A stretch of DNA of 60,627 nucleotides from an uncultured Prevotellaceae bacterium. Its GTDB lineage: Bacteria; Bacteroidota; Bacteroidia; Bacteroidales; Bacteroidaceae. The position numbers and the translations under genes were made by a program. Positions 50,470 to 60,054 of the stretch are shown here, piece by piece (the stretch's first letter is position 1; every line of letters starts with the position of its first letter). The notes beneath the pieces were generated by a model. It did no database searches, had not been told where the DNA came from, and saw only the letters and a list, made by a program, of their open reading frames with translations. The stretch is taken from contig CACXXD010000006.1 of assembly GCA_902771445.1 (NCBI GenBank), positions 1-60,627 on the forward strand. The letters are read 5' to 3'.

Positions 50470-52556
50470 TAGTTTTTCTTAAGGACGACAGCAGAACGAG
50501 CTGGAATATAGAGTTTCAGCCATTCCTTATGATCCTTTACATAAAGAGGATCGAAGTTGGTGAGATGCGTAATAGTATCATCAGCAAAGCCATGACCGCC
50601 AAACTGTGTGGCATCGGTGTTCAGCACCACTTCGTAGCTGCCCGTTGGAACAAGGAAGCCATAGTCTGTGAAAGACTGAGTCGGCGAGAAGTTGAACACA
50701 AAGATGAGGTCGCCACGCATGAAGGCCAGCACCTGATCACCATCGTTATGCCAGATTTCAACCACAGGCTTGTTCTGGAAGTTACGCACACTCTTGATGA
50801 CCCTCAGCATCTCGCGGTCAAAATCACCCAGCCAATGATAGCAGAGATCATGATTATCGACGAGATTCCACTGGCGACGTGCATACTTATAGCTCCAGCC
50901 ATTGCCTTCGCGTGGGAAGTCAATCCATTCTGGATGTCCGAACTCATTACCCATGAAGTTCAGATAGCCACCATTGATTGCAGCAGCAGTCACCAGACGT
51001 ATCATCTTGTGCAGCGCAATGCCTCGCTCTGCCACACCATTCTCATCCTTCTTGGCAAAGTGCCAGTACATATCGGCATCGATCAAACGGAAGATGATGG
51101 TCTTATCGCCCACCAAAGCCTGGTCGTGACTCTCACAGTAGCTGATTGTCTTCTCATCGGGTCGACGATTCTTCACCTCCCAGAATATGCTACTGGGCTT
51201 CCAGTTCTCATCAGCCTGCTCCTTAATGGTCTTGATCCAATAGTCTGGAATATTCATGGCCATACGATAGTCGAAGCCATAGCCACCGTCCTCGAACTTA
51301 GCAGCCAGACCAGGCATGCCGCTCACTTCCTCGGCAATAGTGATAGCCTCTGGATTGACCTCATGGATAAGCTTGTTGGCCAATGTGAGATAGCAGATGG
51401 CATTATCATCCTGATGACCGTTGAAATAGTCGGGATAGCCACAGAAAGCCTCGCCCAAACCATGACTGTAATAGAGCATAGAGGTCACACCATCGAAACG
51501 GAAGCCGTCAAAGTGGAACTCCTCTAACCAGTATTTACAGTTGGAGAGCAGGAAGTGCATCACGTCGTCCTTGCCATAGTCGAAGCAAAGAGAATCCCAT
51601 GCCGGATGCTCGTGACGGTCACCTGCATAGAAGAACTGATTTGGATCACCAGCCAGATTGCCGAGACCTTCCACCTCATTCTTCACAGCATGAGAATGAA
51701 CAATATCCATGATGACCGAGATACCCAGACGATGAGCTTCATCAATCAGAGCCTTCAACTCTTCGGGTGTACCGAAACGACTGCTCGGAGCGAAGAACGA
51801 AGAAACATGGTAGCCAAAAGAGCCATAATAAGGGTGCTCCTGAATGGCCATCACCTGAATGGCATTGTAGCCATCCTTGGCCACACGCGGCAGCACATTG
51901 TCTTTAAACTCAGTATAGGTTCCCACCTTTTCAGCATCCTGTCCCATGCCAACATGGCATTCATAAATGAGCAGCGGACTCTTCTTTGGCTTGAAGCCAG
52001 CCTTCTTCCATACATAGGGAACAGCCGGATTCCAAACCTGAGCCGAGAAAATCTTTGTCTGATCATCCTGAACCACACGACGACACCAAGCAGGAATGCG
52101 CTCGCCTTCACCACCGTTCCACTTCACTTTCATCTTATAAAGCTGACCATGCTTCAGGTCTTTCTCCTTCAGCTTCAGTTCCCAGTTGCCCGTACCCTCA
52201 ATGCGCTTGCAACGGTAGTTCTCGTCTTCCTTCCAGTCGTTGAAGTCGCCTATCAGATAAATGTCTGTGGCATTTGGCGCCCACTCACGGAACACCCAGC
52301 CGCGTGTCAGCTTGTGCAGACCAAAATAGAGATGACCAGTAGCAAAATCGCTCAATGTCTTCTTTCCATTATTAGTCAGCTGATTCAACTTCCACAAGGC
52401 ATGCTCATGACGACCACGGATGGCATCCTCGAATGGTTCCAGCCAAGAGTCGTTCTGCACCAGTCCTATATGTTTAGGAGCCTCTTCTGCTACCTTAGCT
52501 TTTTCTGCTTTCTTTGTCGAAGTAGCTTTCTTCGTTGTTTTCTTCTCTGTTGCCAT
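50469..52556 (-). CDS. glgB: 1,4-alpha-glucan branching enzyme
   Basis: 695-aa GH13 enzyme that introduces alpha-1,6 branches into glycogen. A Lys/Ala-rich N-terminal extension (residues 1-25) precedes the CBM48 domain (FREWAPNATDIYLIGDFNDW). The barrel has GFDYRMAMN, DGFRFDGVTSML (nucleophile Asp), AEEVSG (acid/base Glu) and YCESHDQALVGD. It resembles the eukaryotic-type GH13_8 branching enzymes common in Bacteroidota. It is the third gene of a MORN-YhcH-glgB-membrane protein cluster, 4 nt after the YhcH gene. Confidence 0.95.
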   Translation of the reverse strand: MATEKKTTKKATSTKKAEKAKVAEEAPKHIGLVQNDSWLEPFEDAIRGRHEHALWKLNQLTNNGKKTLSDFATGHLYFGLHKLTRGWVFREWAPNATDIYLIGDFNDWKEDENYRCKRIEGTGNWELKLKEKDLKHGQLYKMKVKWNGGEGERIPAWCRRVVQDDQTKIFSAQVWNPAVPYVWKKAGFKPKKSPLLIYECHVGMGQDAEKVGTYTEFKDNVLPRVAKDGYNAIQVMAIQEHPYYGSFGYHVSSFFAPSSRFGTPEELKALIDEAHRLGISVIMDIVHSHAVKNEVEGLGNLAGDPNQFFYAGDRHEHPAWDSLCFDYGKDDVMHFLLSNCKYWLEEFHFDGFRFDGVTSMLYYSHGLGEAFCGYPDYFNGHQDDNAICYLTLANKLIHEVNPEAITIAEEVSGMPGLAAKFEDGGYGFDYRMAMNIPDYWIKTIKEQADENWKPSSIFWEVKNRRPDEKTISYCESHDQALVGDKTIIFRLIDADMYWHFAKKDENGVAERGIALHKMIRLVTAAAINGGYLNFMGNEFGHPEWIDFPREGNGWSYKYARRQWNLVDNHDLCYHWLGDFDREMLRVIKSVRNFQNKPVVEIWHNDGDQVLAFMRGDLIFVFNFSPTQSFTDYGFLVPTGSYEVVLNTDATQFGGHGFADDTITHLTNFDPLYVKDHKEWLKLYIPARSAVVLKKN

Positions 52557-52560
52557 AGCT

Positions 52561-53007
52561 TTACATTACTTTTACTTTGAAAATAGCTTTCTTGATTTCG
52601 GGAGCCATCGAGATGCAAGGAGCATGACCATCTTGTGGGAAGAAGATGGCAAACATGCCTGGCTGACATTCAATAAAACTCTCAGCCATGCCCTCATACT
52701 TCGTGATGTCCTTCTCCGCATTGTAAGGTGTCTCAGGCAGACGACAAAGGGGTGTATAGCCAAATGTCTCTGCAACATCGAGCGGAATCTGGATGTCAAT
52801 CATATTAATATGAGTCTCCAACACAGCCTCGTCTGGCGTTCGTCCTTTGGCTGTCGTGATGTTAACAAACAGATCTTTGCCTTTGATGGCGTGCTTGCCG
52901 GGCTCAAGGGTGTTCAGATCATTGGTTTTCAGGAACTCTACCACGTCTTTGAAAAGTGGATTCATTGACTCGTACTTTACGAGATTGTCGAGTGTGTCTA
53001 TAACCAT
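52561..53007 (-). CDS. YhcH/YjgK/YiaL (DUF386) family protein
   Basis: 148-aa cupin-like protein. It begins MVIDTLDNLVKYESMNPLFK and has EAVLETHINMIDIQIPL, AEFEQ-like ECQPGMFAIFFPQDGHAPCI, and a terminal AIFKVKV strand. Family members (EbgC, TabA, NanQ) are linked to sugar isomer metabolism and biofilm control; NanQ is a sialic-acid anomerase. Here it is packed against glgB. The substrate cannot be told from sequence. Confidence 0.9.
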   Translation of the reverse strand: MVIDTLDNLVKYESMNPLFKDVVEFLKTNDLNTLEPGKHAIKGKDLFVNITTAKGRTPDEAVLETHINMIDIQIPLDVAETFGYTPLCRLPETPYNAEKDITKYEGMAESFIECQPGMFAIFFPQDGHAPCISMAPEIKKAIFKVKVM

Positions 53008-53041
53008 AATGAGTAGATTTTTTGATTTAATGACTTGTATT

Positions 53042-54172
53042 TCAGTTTCTGTTCACTTGTCTTCTTCCTAAGCTATACGTCCCGGAGGCTATCACCTTTC
53101 CGTTGCGGTCTTTTTCCACGAAGTCGCCATCGCGCTTTCCGTCGACATACGACCCTTCGAAACGTTTGCCGTCCTTCGACTCCTCAATAGCTGCGCCATG
53201 ACGCTTGCCATGACGAAATGTTGCCTTAAACTTGGAACCGTCTGCCAAATGACCTATACATTCACCGTGAGGCTGTCCGTTGACAAACTGTCCGTCCACC
53301 ACATCACCTTGCTTGGTGGTCAGTTTTCCCTTGCCGTTAGGCTGGTCGTTCTGCCACTGTCCTGTATAGGTATTGCCGTTCTGCCAAACCAGCGTGCCTT
53401 GTCCTTGCTTGGCACCAAGTGCCAACTGGCCCGTATATTTATCACCATTGGCATATTTGAAGATACCTGTGCCACTGCGCTCACCGCGATAATAGTCACC
53501 TTCATAGACGTCGCCGTTCTGGAAACGATAGATGCCTTTGCCATGCATCAAATCACCTTGGAACAAACCAATATAGACATCGCCATTAGCATACTTATAG
53601 ACACCCTTGCCCGACTTCAGGTCATTCTGCCACTGACCATCGTAACTGCTTCCGTCAGTCCACTCAAAACGGCCACGACCGCTTTTCTGGTCGTCCTTCC
53701 ATTCGCCATCGTACCATGCACCTTCAGCAAAGGTATAACGCCCACGACCGTCACGCTTGTTTTCACGCCAGTTGCCGTCGTATTTGTCGCCATTGAAGTA
53801 GTACATCACGCCGTGACCTTGCTGCACATCGCGATACCACAGACCAACGTATTTGTTGTTGTTCGAAAAATAGAAAGTTCCTTCGCCATGCTGCTGATCC
53901 TGCACCCACTGACCTTCATATTTTTCACCGTCGGCAAAGGTATAGACACCATACCCCTGACGCTTGCCTTTTACATACTCGCCCTCGAACACGTCGCCAT
54001 CTTTCCATGTGGTGCGACCCTTTCCATGTGGCTTGCCCGAAGACATTTCCCCTTTATATTCACCATCGTCCTTCGTTGTGCATGAACCGATTGTAATCTT
54101 CTGGGCATACGCAACGGATACGACGAAACCAAATAACAATGTTAATATATAATGTCTCAAAATAATAATCAA
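53042..54172 (-). CDS. Secreted MORN-repeat protein
   Basis: 376 aa with a signal peptide (ILTLLFGFVVSVAYAQ). About 13 MORN repeats follow over residues 35-330, each close to YEGQWKDGKRHGKGTYTFAD in style. No enzyme domain is attached. MORN repeats bind lipids or act as rigid scaffolds; here a periplasmic or surface role is likely. No ATG is available: starts are TTG at 54172 or, with a neater signal peptide, TTG at 54160. The leader from the promoter is only about 10-20 nt. Confidence 0.85.
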   Translation of the reverse strand: MIIILRHYILTLLFGFVVSVAYAQKITIGSCTTKDDGEYKGEMSSGKPHGKGRTTWKDGDVFEGEYVKGKRQGYGVYTFADGEKYEGQWVQDQQHGEGTFYFSNNNKYVGLWYRDVQQGHGVMYYFNGDKYDGNWRENKRDGRGRYTFAEGAWYDGEWKDDQKSGRGRFEWTDGSSYDGQWQNDLKSGKGVYKYANGDVYIGLFQGDLMHGKGIYRFQNGDVYEGDYYRGERSGTGIFKYANGDKYTGQLALGAKQGQGTLVWQNGNTYTGQWQNDQPNGKGKLTTKQGDVVDGQFVNGQPHGECIGHLADGSKFKATFRHGKRHGAAIEESKDGKRFEGSYVDGKRDGDFVEKDRNGKVIASGTYSLGRRQVNRN

Positions 54173-54187
54173 TTAAGTTTTATCGCC

Positions 54188-54218
54188 CAAAATTACGAAA
54201 AAAAGTGCAACATGCAAA
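54188..54218 (-). promoter_or_regulatory. Promoter of the MORN-YhcH-glgB cluster
   Basis: The minus strand reads TTTG (54218-54215), 19 bp, TAATTTTG (54195-54188). The predicted start is near 54181, so translation begins almost at the mRNA 5' end. Confidence 0.75.
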
Positions 54219-54258
54219 GAATATTAGTTTTTTTAACGGATATTTCCTATTTTATTAA

Positions 54259-54266
54259 TAACTTTG
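54259..54266 (+). promoter_or_regulatory. -7 box of kdsB
   Basis: TAACTTTG, 22 nt before the kdsB ATG, divergent from the MORN promoter. No clear -33 TTTG was found. Confidence 0.5.
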
Positions 54267-54288
54267 CAGCTGAACAATATCATGTAAC

Positions 54289-55029
54289 ATGAAATTTATT
54301 GCAACAATACCAGCGCGTTATGCGTCGACAAGATTTCCCGGCAAGCCACTTGCCATGCTAAGCGGAAAAACCGTTATTCAAAGAGTTTATGAACAAGCTA
54401 TCGAGGCTTTCGACGAGGCTTATGTGGCCACAGACGATGAACGTATCTACAATGCTGTTGCGCGCTTCGGAGGAAAGGCCGTCATGACTTCACCCAGTCA
54501 CCGAAGCGGCACCGACCGCATTCAAGAGGCAGTAACAAAAATCGGTACGACTGCCGACGTGATTGTCAACATTCAAGGCGATGAGCCTTTTGTTCAGCAG
54601 GCACAGTTAGAGACGTTGAAACATTTGTTTGACGACCCCCAGACGCAAATTGCCACTCTGGGCAAGCCTTTCGAAAGTATCGAGGCTGCCGAGAATCCCA
54701 ATTCACCCAAGATTGTTACCGACGTGAACGGATATGCGCTCTATTTCAGCCGTAGCATCATTCCTTTCATTCGCGGAAAAGAGCGCAGCGAATGGATGAC
54801 GGCATTTCCCTTCCTGAAACACCTGGGACTCTATGCCTATCGCCGCAACGTTCTGGCCGAAATCACCCAACTGCCACAAAGTCCGCTGGAACTGGCCGAA
54901 AGTCTGGAACAATTGCGCTGGCTGCAGAACGGCTATCGCATCAAAGTGGGGCTGACCGACATCGAGACTGTTGGCATCGACACCCCCGAAGATTTGAAAA
55001 GGGCAGAGGACTTTCTGGCTAATTTGTAA
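54289..55029 (+). CDS. kdsB: 3-deoxy-manno-octulosonate cytidylyltransferase (CMP-Kdo synthetase)
   Basis: 246 aa of standard length. The nucleotide-binding start IPARYASTRFPGKPLA is followed by VATDDERI, MTSPSHRSGTDRIQE, VNIQGDEPF, and the C-terminal VGIDTPEDLKRAE. It activates Kdo for lipid A-core synthesis, confirming a Gram-negative outer membrane. It is a single gene with its own promoter; pgk follows under a separate one. Confidence 0.95.
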   Translation: MKFIATIPARYASTRFPGKPLAMLSGKTVIQRVYEQAIEAFDEAYVATDDERIYNAVARFGGKAVMTSPSHRSGTDRIQEAVTKIGTTADVIVNIQGDEPFVQQAQLETLKHLFDDPQTQIATLGKPFESIEAAENPNSPKIVTDVNGYALYFSRSIIPFIRGKERSEWMTAFPFLKHLGLYAYRRNVLAEITQLPQSPLELAESLEQLRWLQNGYRIKVGLTDIETVGIDTPEDLKRAEDFLANL

Positions 55030-55111
55030 CTTACACTTTGCAGACAAGATTGACGAGCGCAAAAAAAGTATAAATAATATCATACTGTTTCGCGTTTAAT
55101 AATTATTTTTG

Positions 55112-55119
55112 TAATTTTG
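55112..55119 (+). promoter_or_regulatory. -7 box of pgk
   Basis: TAATTTTG, 50 nt before the pgk ATG. The -33 position carries TTTC rather than TTTG. Confidence 0.5.
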
Positions 55120-55168
55120 CGTTCGATAAATCACAACGTAGTTGTTTTACATTAACATTAATAAAACT

Positions 55169-56440
55169 ATGACAATCAACGAATTCAACTTTGCCGGTAA
55201 GAAGGCAATCGTGCGCGTTGACTTCAACGTGCCCCTCGACGAGAACGGAAAAATCACCGACGACACCCGCATCCGCGGTGCTCTCCCCACCCTGAAAAAA
55301 ATCCTGGCCGATGGCGGTGCTACCATCATCATGAGCCACATGGGCAAGCCCAAAGGCAAGGTGAACCCCAAGCTCTCACTCGGACAGATTCGCGAGGCCG
55401 TAGAGAAAGCGCTTGGCGTACCCGTGGCTTTTGCTCCCGACTGTGCTAAGGCTCAAGAGCAGGCTGCTGCCCTGAAGATGGGCGAGGCTCTGCTGCTGGA
55501 GAACCTGCGCTACTATCCTGAGGAGGAAGGCAAGCCCGTGGGTGTTGAGAAGGGAACACCTGAATACGACGAGGCCAAGAAAGCCATGAAGGCCAGCCAG
55601 AAGGAGTTCGCCAAGACTCTGGCAAGCTATGCTGACTGCTACGTGATGGATGCCTTCGGCACCGCTCACCGCAAGCACGCTTCTACCGCAGTCATCGCCG
55701 ACTACTTCGATGCAGACAACAAGATGCTCGGCCTGCTCATGGAGAAGGAAGTACAGGCTGTCGACAATGTGCTCAGCAACATCAAGCGCCCATTCGTTGC
55801 CATCATGGGTGGTTCGAAGGTGTCTTCAAAGATCGGCATCATCGAGAACCTGCTTGGCAAGGTCGACAAGCTTATCCTCTGCGGTGGCATGACCTATACC
55901 TTCGCAAAGGCTCACAATGGCGAAATCGGCAACTCTATCGTAGAGCTCGATAAGCTGGATGTGGCTCTCGGTGTTGAGGAACTGGCTAAGAAGAACGGTG
56001 TTCAGCTGGTGCTGGGCAGCGACTGCACAGCAACCAACGGTCTTGACTTCGGCACGATGACTGTGAAGCCCGGTTCTGAAATCATCACTTGCGCTGCCAA
56101 CAATGTCCCCGCAGGCTTTGAGGGTGTCGATGCAGGTCCCGCCAGCCAGGAGGATTTCCGCAATGCCATCAAGGGTGCAAAGACCATCCTGTGGAACGGT
56201 CCTGCCGGTGTGTTCGAGTGCGACGACTTCACTGCTGGCAGCCGTGCTATCGGTGAGGCCATTGCCGAGGCTACCGCTGAGGGTGCCTTCTCGCTGATTG
56301 GCGGTGGCGACTCTGTGGCTTGTGTCAACAAGTTCGGTCTGGCCGACAAGGTGAGCTACATTTCAACTGGTGGTGGTGCGCTGCTCGAGGCAATCGAGGG
56401 CAAGGTACTTCCCGGTGTGGCTGCCATCAAGGGCGAGTAA
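55169..56440 (+). CDS. pgk: Phosphoglycerate kinase
   Basis: 423 aa from the ATG at 55169 ([20 protein letters not shown]); an in-frame TTG at 55142 is less likely. Hallmarks: [51 protein letters not shown] and the C-terminal GGGDSVAC and [10 protein letters not shown]. It makes ATP and 3-phosphoglycerate in glycolysis. An insertion around residues 135-155 ([18 protein letters not shown]) is typical of Bacteroidota enzymes. A strong terminator follows. Confidence 0.97.
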   Translation: MTINEFNFAGKKAIVRVDFNVPLDENGKITDDTRIRGALPTLKKILADGGATIIMSHMGKPKGKVNPKLSLGQIREAVEKALGVPVAFAPDCAKAQEQAAALKMGEALLLENLRYYPEEEGKPVGVEKGTPEYDEAKKAMKASQKEFAKTLASYADCYVMDAFGTAHRKHASTAVIADYFDADNKMLGLLMEKEVQAVDNVLSNIKRPFVAIMGGSKVSSKIGIIENLLGKVDKLILCGGMTYTFAKAHNGEIGNSIVELDKLDVALGVEELAKKNGVQLVLGSDCTATNGLDFGTMTVKPGSEIITCAANNVPAGFEGVDAGPASQEDFRNAIKGAKTILWNGPAGVFECDDFTAGSRAIGEAIAEATAEGAFSLIGGGDSVACVNKFGLADKVSYISTGGGALLEAIEGKVLPGVAAIKGE

Positions 56441-56462
56441 TTCGAAACGCAAGATTCATATC

Positions 56463-56495
56463 AAGAGGCATTGCTGTCACGGCAATGCCTCTTTT
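56463..56495 (+). terminator. pgk terminator
   Basis: AAGAGGCATTGC (56463-56474) pairs perfectly with GCAATGCCTCTT (56482-56493), followed by TT and a pyrimidine-rich stretch. Confidence 0.88.
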
Positions 56496-56511
56496 CCTAT
56501 CCACTACTCAT

Positions 56512-56546
56512 AAAAAAAAGCGAGGTTCCAGCAATGCCGGAACCTC
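56512..56546 (-). terminator. Terminator of the FGGY kinase gene
   Basis: On the minus strand GAGGTTCC (56546-56539) pairs with GGAACCTC (56529-56522) and is followed by GCTTTTTTTT. Confidence 0.88.
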
Positions 56547-56571
56547 ACCAAACATAGTTGTTACAACAATT

Positions 56572-58164
56572 TTACTTCTTGTTATTGACTGCGCACTGCT
56601 CAACAGGCAGACAGTTCTTGTAGTTCTCAATGTAGCGGTTGAAGCCTGCAACATCCTCGGGAGTGGGTGCAATGCTTACACCCTTATTTCCTGCGAACAC
56701 TACCTTCTCCAGATAGTCGGCCAAAGCGAGCTTATTGGGATTGTTTACCATGTAGCCAGCCAGCAGGGCAATGCCCCATGCGCCACCTTCGCCTGCGGTC
56801 TCCATGACAGAGATGGGCGAGTTGAGGGCTGCTGCCAACATGCGCTGTCCCACACCAGGAGTCTTGAAGTATCCACCATGACCCGTGATGCGGTCGACCT
56901 TCACCTGCTCTTCCTTCAGCAGAATGTCGTTACCAATCTTCAGCACACCGATGGCACCGTAAAGGTTGGCACGCATGAAGTTGGCCAGATTGAACTTATC
57001 GTTTGCCGAACGCATGAAGAGAGGACGGCCATCGGCAAGACCGGTGACAGGCTCGCCGGAAACATAGTTGTAAGCCATCAGACCACCGCAGTCGGCATCG
57101 CCTTCAAGAGCCTTGTTGAACAGCTTGCCATAAAGCTCATTCATGTCAACAGGCACACCGAGCATCTGCTGATACTCCTTGAACAGTCCTACCCACGCGT
57201 TGATGTCGCTGGTGCAGTTGTTGCAGTGAACCATAGCCACGAGGCTGCCGTCAGGTGTGGTCACCATGTCAATCATCTCGTATGGCTTGGAGAGCTCTTT
57301 CTCCAGCACGATCATCGAGAACGAAGACGTTCCGGCTGACACATTACCCGTGCGCTGCTTCACAGCATTGGTAGCTACCATGCCCGTGCCGGCATCGCCC
57401 TCAGGAGGACATACAGGAATACCTGCCTTCAGGTGGCCCGACACATCAAGGCGCTTGGCACCTTCGGGAGTGAGGAATCCGGCATTCTCACCAGCATTCA
57501 GCGACTTGGGAAGGATGTCGAGCAACTTCCAAGAGAAGCCACGCGGAGCAATCAGCTCATCGAACTTCTTCACCATCGTAGCATCGTAGGTCTTGGTCTG
57601 AGGATCAACAGGAATCATGCCCGATGCATCGCCGACACCCAGAACGAACTGTCCCGTCACCTGCCAGTGAACATAGCCTGCCAATGTGGTCAGATACTTG
57701 ATGTCTGAAACGTGCTCCTCATTGTCAAGGATTGCCTCATAGAGGTGGCTGATGCTCCAGCGCAGAGGAATGTTATAGTTGAAGAGCTCCGACAGCTTAG
57801 CAGCGGCCTTGCCAGTGTTGGTGTTACGCCATGTGCGGAACGGCACCAGAATCTCCTGTTTCTCGTTGAATGCCATATAGCCGTGCATCATGGCCGAGAA
57901 GCCGATGGCAGCCAGACTTTCAATCTCGCAGTCATACTGTTTCTGCACGTCCTTGCGCAGTTCGGCATAGCAGTCCTGCAAGCCATACCAGATGGCCTCA
58001 GTGCTATAGGTCCACAGCCCGTCGACCAACTGATTCTCCCACTCGTGAGAGCCCTGAGCTATAGGTTTATTGTCCTGATCGATGAGTACGGCCTTGATAC
58101 GTGTTGAACCAAATTCGATACCAAGGATGGCTTTTCCAGCCTCAATAGTTTGTTTTGCAGTCAT
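56572..58164 (-). CDS. FGGY-family sugar kinase (ribulokinase or xylulokinase)
   Basis: 530 aa. The phosphate-1 loop GIEFGSTRIKAVLID is at residues 14-28, followed by GFSAMMHGYMAF, PFRTWRNTNTG, the substrate/ADP segment GDAGTGMVATNAV, and GHGGYFKTPGVGQRMLAAAL near the C-terminus. The sequence is of the type usually called xylulose kinase, but it lies directly downstream of L-arabinose isomerase. That context makes L-ribulose phosphorylation the likelier job, as a non-orthologous AraB. It has its own consensus promoter and terminator. Confidence 0.85.
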   Translation of the reverse strand: MTAKQTIEAGKAILGIEFGSTRIKAVLIDQDNKPIAQGSHEWENQLVDGLWTYSTEAIWYGLQDCYAELRKDVQKQYDCEIESLAAIGFSAMMHGYMAFNEKQEILVPFRTWRNTNTGKAAAKLSELFNYNIPLRWSISHLYEAILDNEEHVSDIKYLTTLAGYVHWQVTGQFVLGVGDASGMIPVDPQTKTYDATMVKKFDELIAPRGFSWKLLDILPKSLNAGENAGFLTPEGAKRLDVSGHLKAGIPVCPPEGDAGTGMVATNAVKQRTGNVSAGTSSFSMIVLEKELSKPYEMIDMVTTPDGSLVAMVHCNNCTSDINAWVGLFKEYQQMLGVPVDMNELYGKLFNKALEGDADCGGLMAYNYVSGEPVTGLADGRPLFMRSANDKFNLANFMRANLYGAIGVLKIGNDILLKEEQVKVDRITGHGGYFKTPGVGQRMLAAALNSPISVMETAGEGGAWGIALLAGYMVNNPNKLALADYLEKVVFAGNKGVSIAPTPEDVAGFNRYIENYKNCLPVEQCAVNNKK

Positions 58165-58192
58165 ATTATTTTTAGTTTTAGAGTACTATCTG

Positions 58193-58224
58193 CAAAAGTA
58201 GTTTTTTTTTCACAAACAGCCAAA
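58193..58224 (-). promoter_or_regulatory. Promoter of the FGGY kinase gene
   Basis: The minus strand reads TTTG (58224-58221), 20 bp, TACTTTTG (58200-58193), with a leader of about 28 nt. Confidence 0.8.
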
Positions 58225-58255
58225 CGTTTAACTTTATTTTAAGTTTTATATATAC

Positions 58256-58293
58256 AAAGGCAACGCATCCCATCGCTTGGGTGCGCTGCCTTT
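58256..58293 (-). terminator. araA terminator
   Basis: On the minus strand AAAGGCAGCGCA (58293-58282) pairs with TGCGTTGCCTTT (58267-58256), with one G-T pair and a 14-nt loop. It separates araA from the kinase gene. Confidence 0.75.
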
Positions 58294-58313
58294 ATTTTGT
58301 ATAAACAGGAAGA

Positions 58314-59846
58314 TTACTTCAGAGCCTTGTTCAGCATGAAGTAGACCTCGTTGTTGCGGAGGGTCTGCTTGAACTCGTAGGTCTTCGTGTCCTTGTTGAT
58401 CTTGACATACTCGATGCCCAGCATCTCGGCGAAGTCTTCCCAGTACTCCTCGGTGATGTCGTACGAGAAGGCGCTGTGGTGTGTACCACCAGCAAGAATC
58501 CATGCACCGGCACCAATCTCGAATGTGGGCTGCGGAACCCATAGAGCTGAAGCCACTGGCAGGTTGGGCATGGGCTTCGGCTCGATGCACTCTACCTCCT
58601 GACTGATCAGACGGAAGCGGTTGCCCAGGTCGACGACAGTAGCCTTGATGCCGCGGCCAGTCTTCGACGTGAACACGAGACGGGCGGTCTGCTGCTTGCG
58701 GATGCCGATGCCAAGGAAGTGAACCTCCAGCTTGGGTTTGTCGACTGCGATGAGCGGGCAAACTTCGAGCATGTGGCTCTGCAGGCAAGACGAGCGGTCG
58801 CCGGCGAAGTTGAGCGTATAGTCCTCGAGGAACGAGCAACCCGTGGGCAGACCCTGAGAAATCACCCACAGCGTGCGATAGAGGCAAGCGGTCTTCCAGT
58901 CACCCTCGGCACCGAAGCCGATACCCTCGGCCATCAGGCGCTGTGAAGCCAGACCGGGAATCTGGTCGAAGCCACAGAAGTCGGGAGCATCGATGTCGGC
59001 ATCGCCCAGGTCGTCGAAGTTGGTGGTGAAGGCGGTTGCGCCCTCATCCTTCAGCACGCGGCGCAGGGCAATCTCAGCCTTGGCGGCGTTCTTCACTTTC
59101 TGCCAGTAAACTTCCTCACCGCTCTCATCGATCTTGATGGTATAGAGCTTCTTGTACTCCTCAACCAGCTCGTCGGCCTCAGCCTCGGTCACCTTCTTGA
59201 AGTAGTCCATCAGTGAGCTGACGGGATAGTAATCGACATGGTAGCCCAGACGCTGCTCGAACTCCACACGGTCACCGTCGGTCACGGCCACGTTGTTCAT
59301 GTTCATGCCGAACATCAGGCAGCGCACGTTGTGAGCATCGGCCACGCCGGCTGCCACGCGAGCCCATACGGCAATCTGCTTCTGAGCAGCCTCGTCCTTC
59401 CAGTAGCCGCAAACCACCTTGCGGGCAACGCGCATGCGAGTGCAGATGTGTCCGAACTCGATGTCGCCGTGAGCACTCTGGTTCAGGTTCATGAAGTCCA
59501 TGTCCATGGTATCCCAGGGAATCTCAGCATTATACTGGGTGTGGAAGTGCAGCATGGGCTTCTTCAGTGCCTGAAGGCCCTTGATCCACATCTTTGCAGG
59601 CGAGAAGGTGTGCATCCATGTAATGATACCTGCGCACTTCTCGTCGTTGTTGGCAGCCAGCATCACCTGCTCTACTTCCTTAGAGCTGTTGGCTGTGCCT
59701 TTATAGACAATCTTCACGGGAATGTTGCCGCTGGCATTCAGGCCCTCGACCATCTCCTTTGAGTGTGCGTCAACTGCGATAACTGCGTCACCTCCGTAAA
59801 GGAGCTGTGCACCTGTTACCCACCAAATTTCTAAATCTTTGAACAT
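58314..59846 (-). CDS. araA: L-arabinose isomerase
   Basis: 510 aa, full length. Begins MFKDLEIWWVTGAQLLYG; contains GIITWMHTFSPAKMWI, LHTQYN-type HFHTQYNAEIPW, GAEGDWKT, FLEDYTLNF and the C-terminal metal-ligand region WILAGGTHHSAFSYD. It converts L-arabinose to L-ribulose in the cytoplasm, the first step of arabinose use. The preceding leader (about 110 nt) contains a G6 ribosome-binding run and inverted AAGACC/GGTCTT. No epimerase gene is in the window. Confidence 0.95.
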   Translation of the reverse strand: MFKDLEIWWVTGAQLLYGGDAVIAVDAHSKEMVEGLNASGNIPVKIVYKGTANSSKEVEQVMLAANNDEKCAGIITWMHTFSPAKMWIKGLQALKKPMLHFHTQYNAEIPWDTMDMDFMNLNQSAHGDIEFGHICTRMRVARKVVCGYWKDEAAQKQIAVWARVAAGVADAHNVRCLMFGMNMNNVAVTDGDRVEFEQRLGYHVDYYPVSSLMDYFKKVTEAEADELVEEYKKLYTIKIDESGEEVYWQKVKNAAKAEIALRRVLKDEGATAFTTNFDDLGDADIDAPDFCGFDQIPGLASQRLMAEGIGFGAEGDWKTACLYRTLWVISQGLPTGCSFLEDYTLNFAGDRSSCLQSHMLEVCPLIAVDKPKLEVHFLGIGIRKQQTARLVFTSKTGRGIKATVVDLGNRFRLISQEVECIEPKPMPNLPVASALWVPQPTFEIGAGAWILAGGTHHSAFSYDITEEYWEDFAEMLGIEYVKINKDTKTYEFKQTLRNNEVYFMLNKALK

Positions 59847-59956
59847 AATTATTTGCCCCCCTTCTTATCCCTTGCGGGAAGACCGAAACAGGGACTTGGG
59901 TCTTTAAGTTATTAGTATATATAGGTTTATTATACGCCATGATTTCGTATGCGATG

Positions 59957-59986
59957 CAAAAATAAGAAATTATACCGACATACAAA
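59957..59986 (-). promoter_or_regulatory. araA promoter
   Basis: The minus strand has TATTTTTG (59964-59957) as -7 box and TTTG (59986-59983) 18 bp upstream, slightly shorter spacing than usual. The leader is about 105 nt. Confidence 0.6.
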
Positions 59987-60054
59987 AACTATTTAAGATT
60001 CTAAAAGTTAAAAAAGCAGAAAAACACCTTCTGCGCATTTTCTAAGATGTTTCT

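Noticed and set aside
59788-59985. 65-codon minus-strand ORF upstream of araA
   Set aside because: It runs out of frame into araA and covers its promoter and leader.
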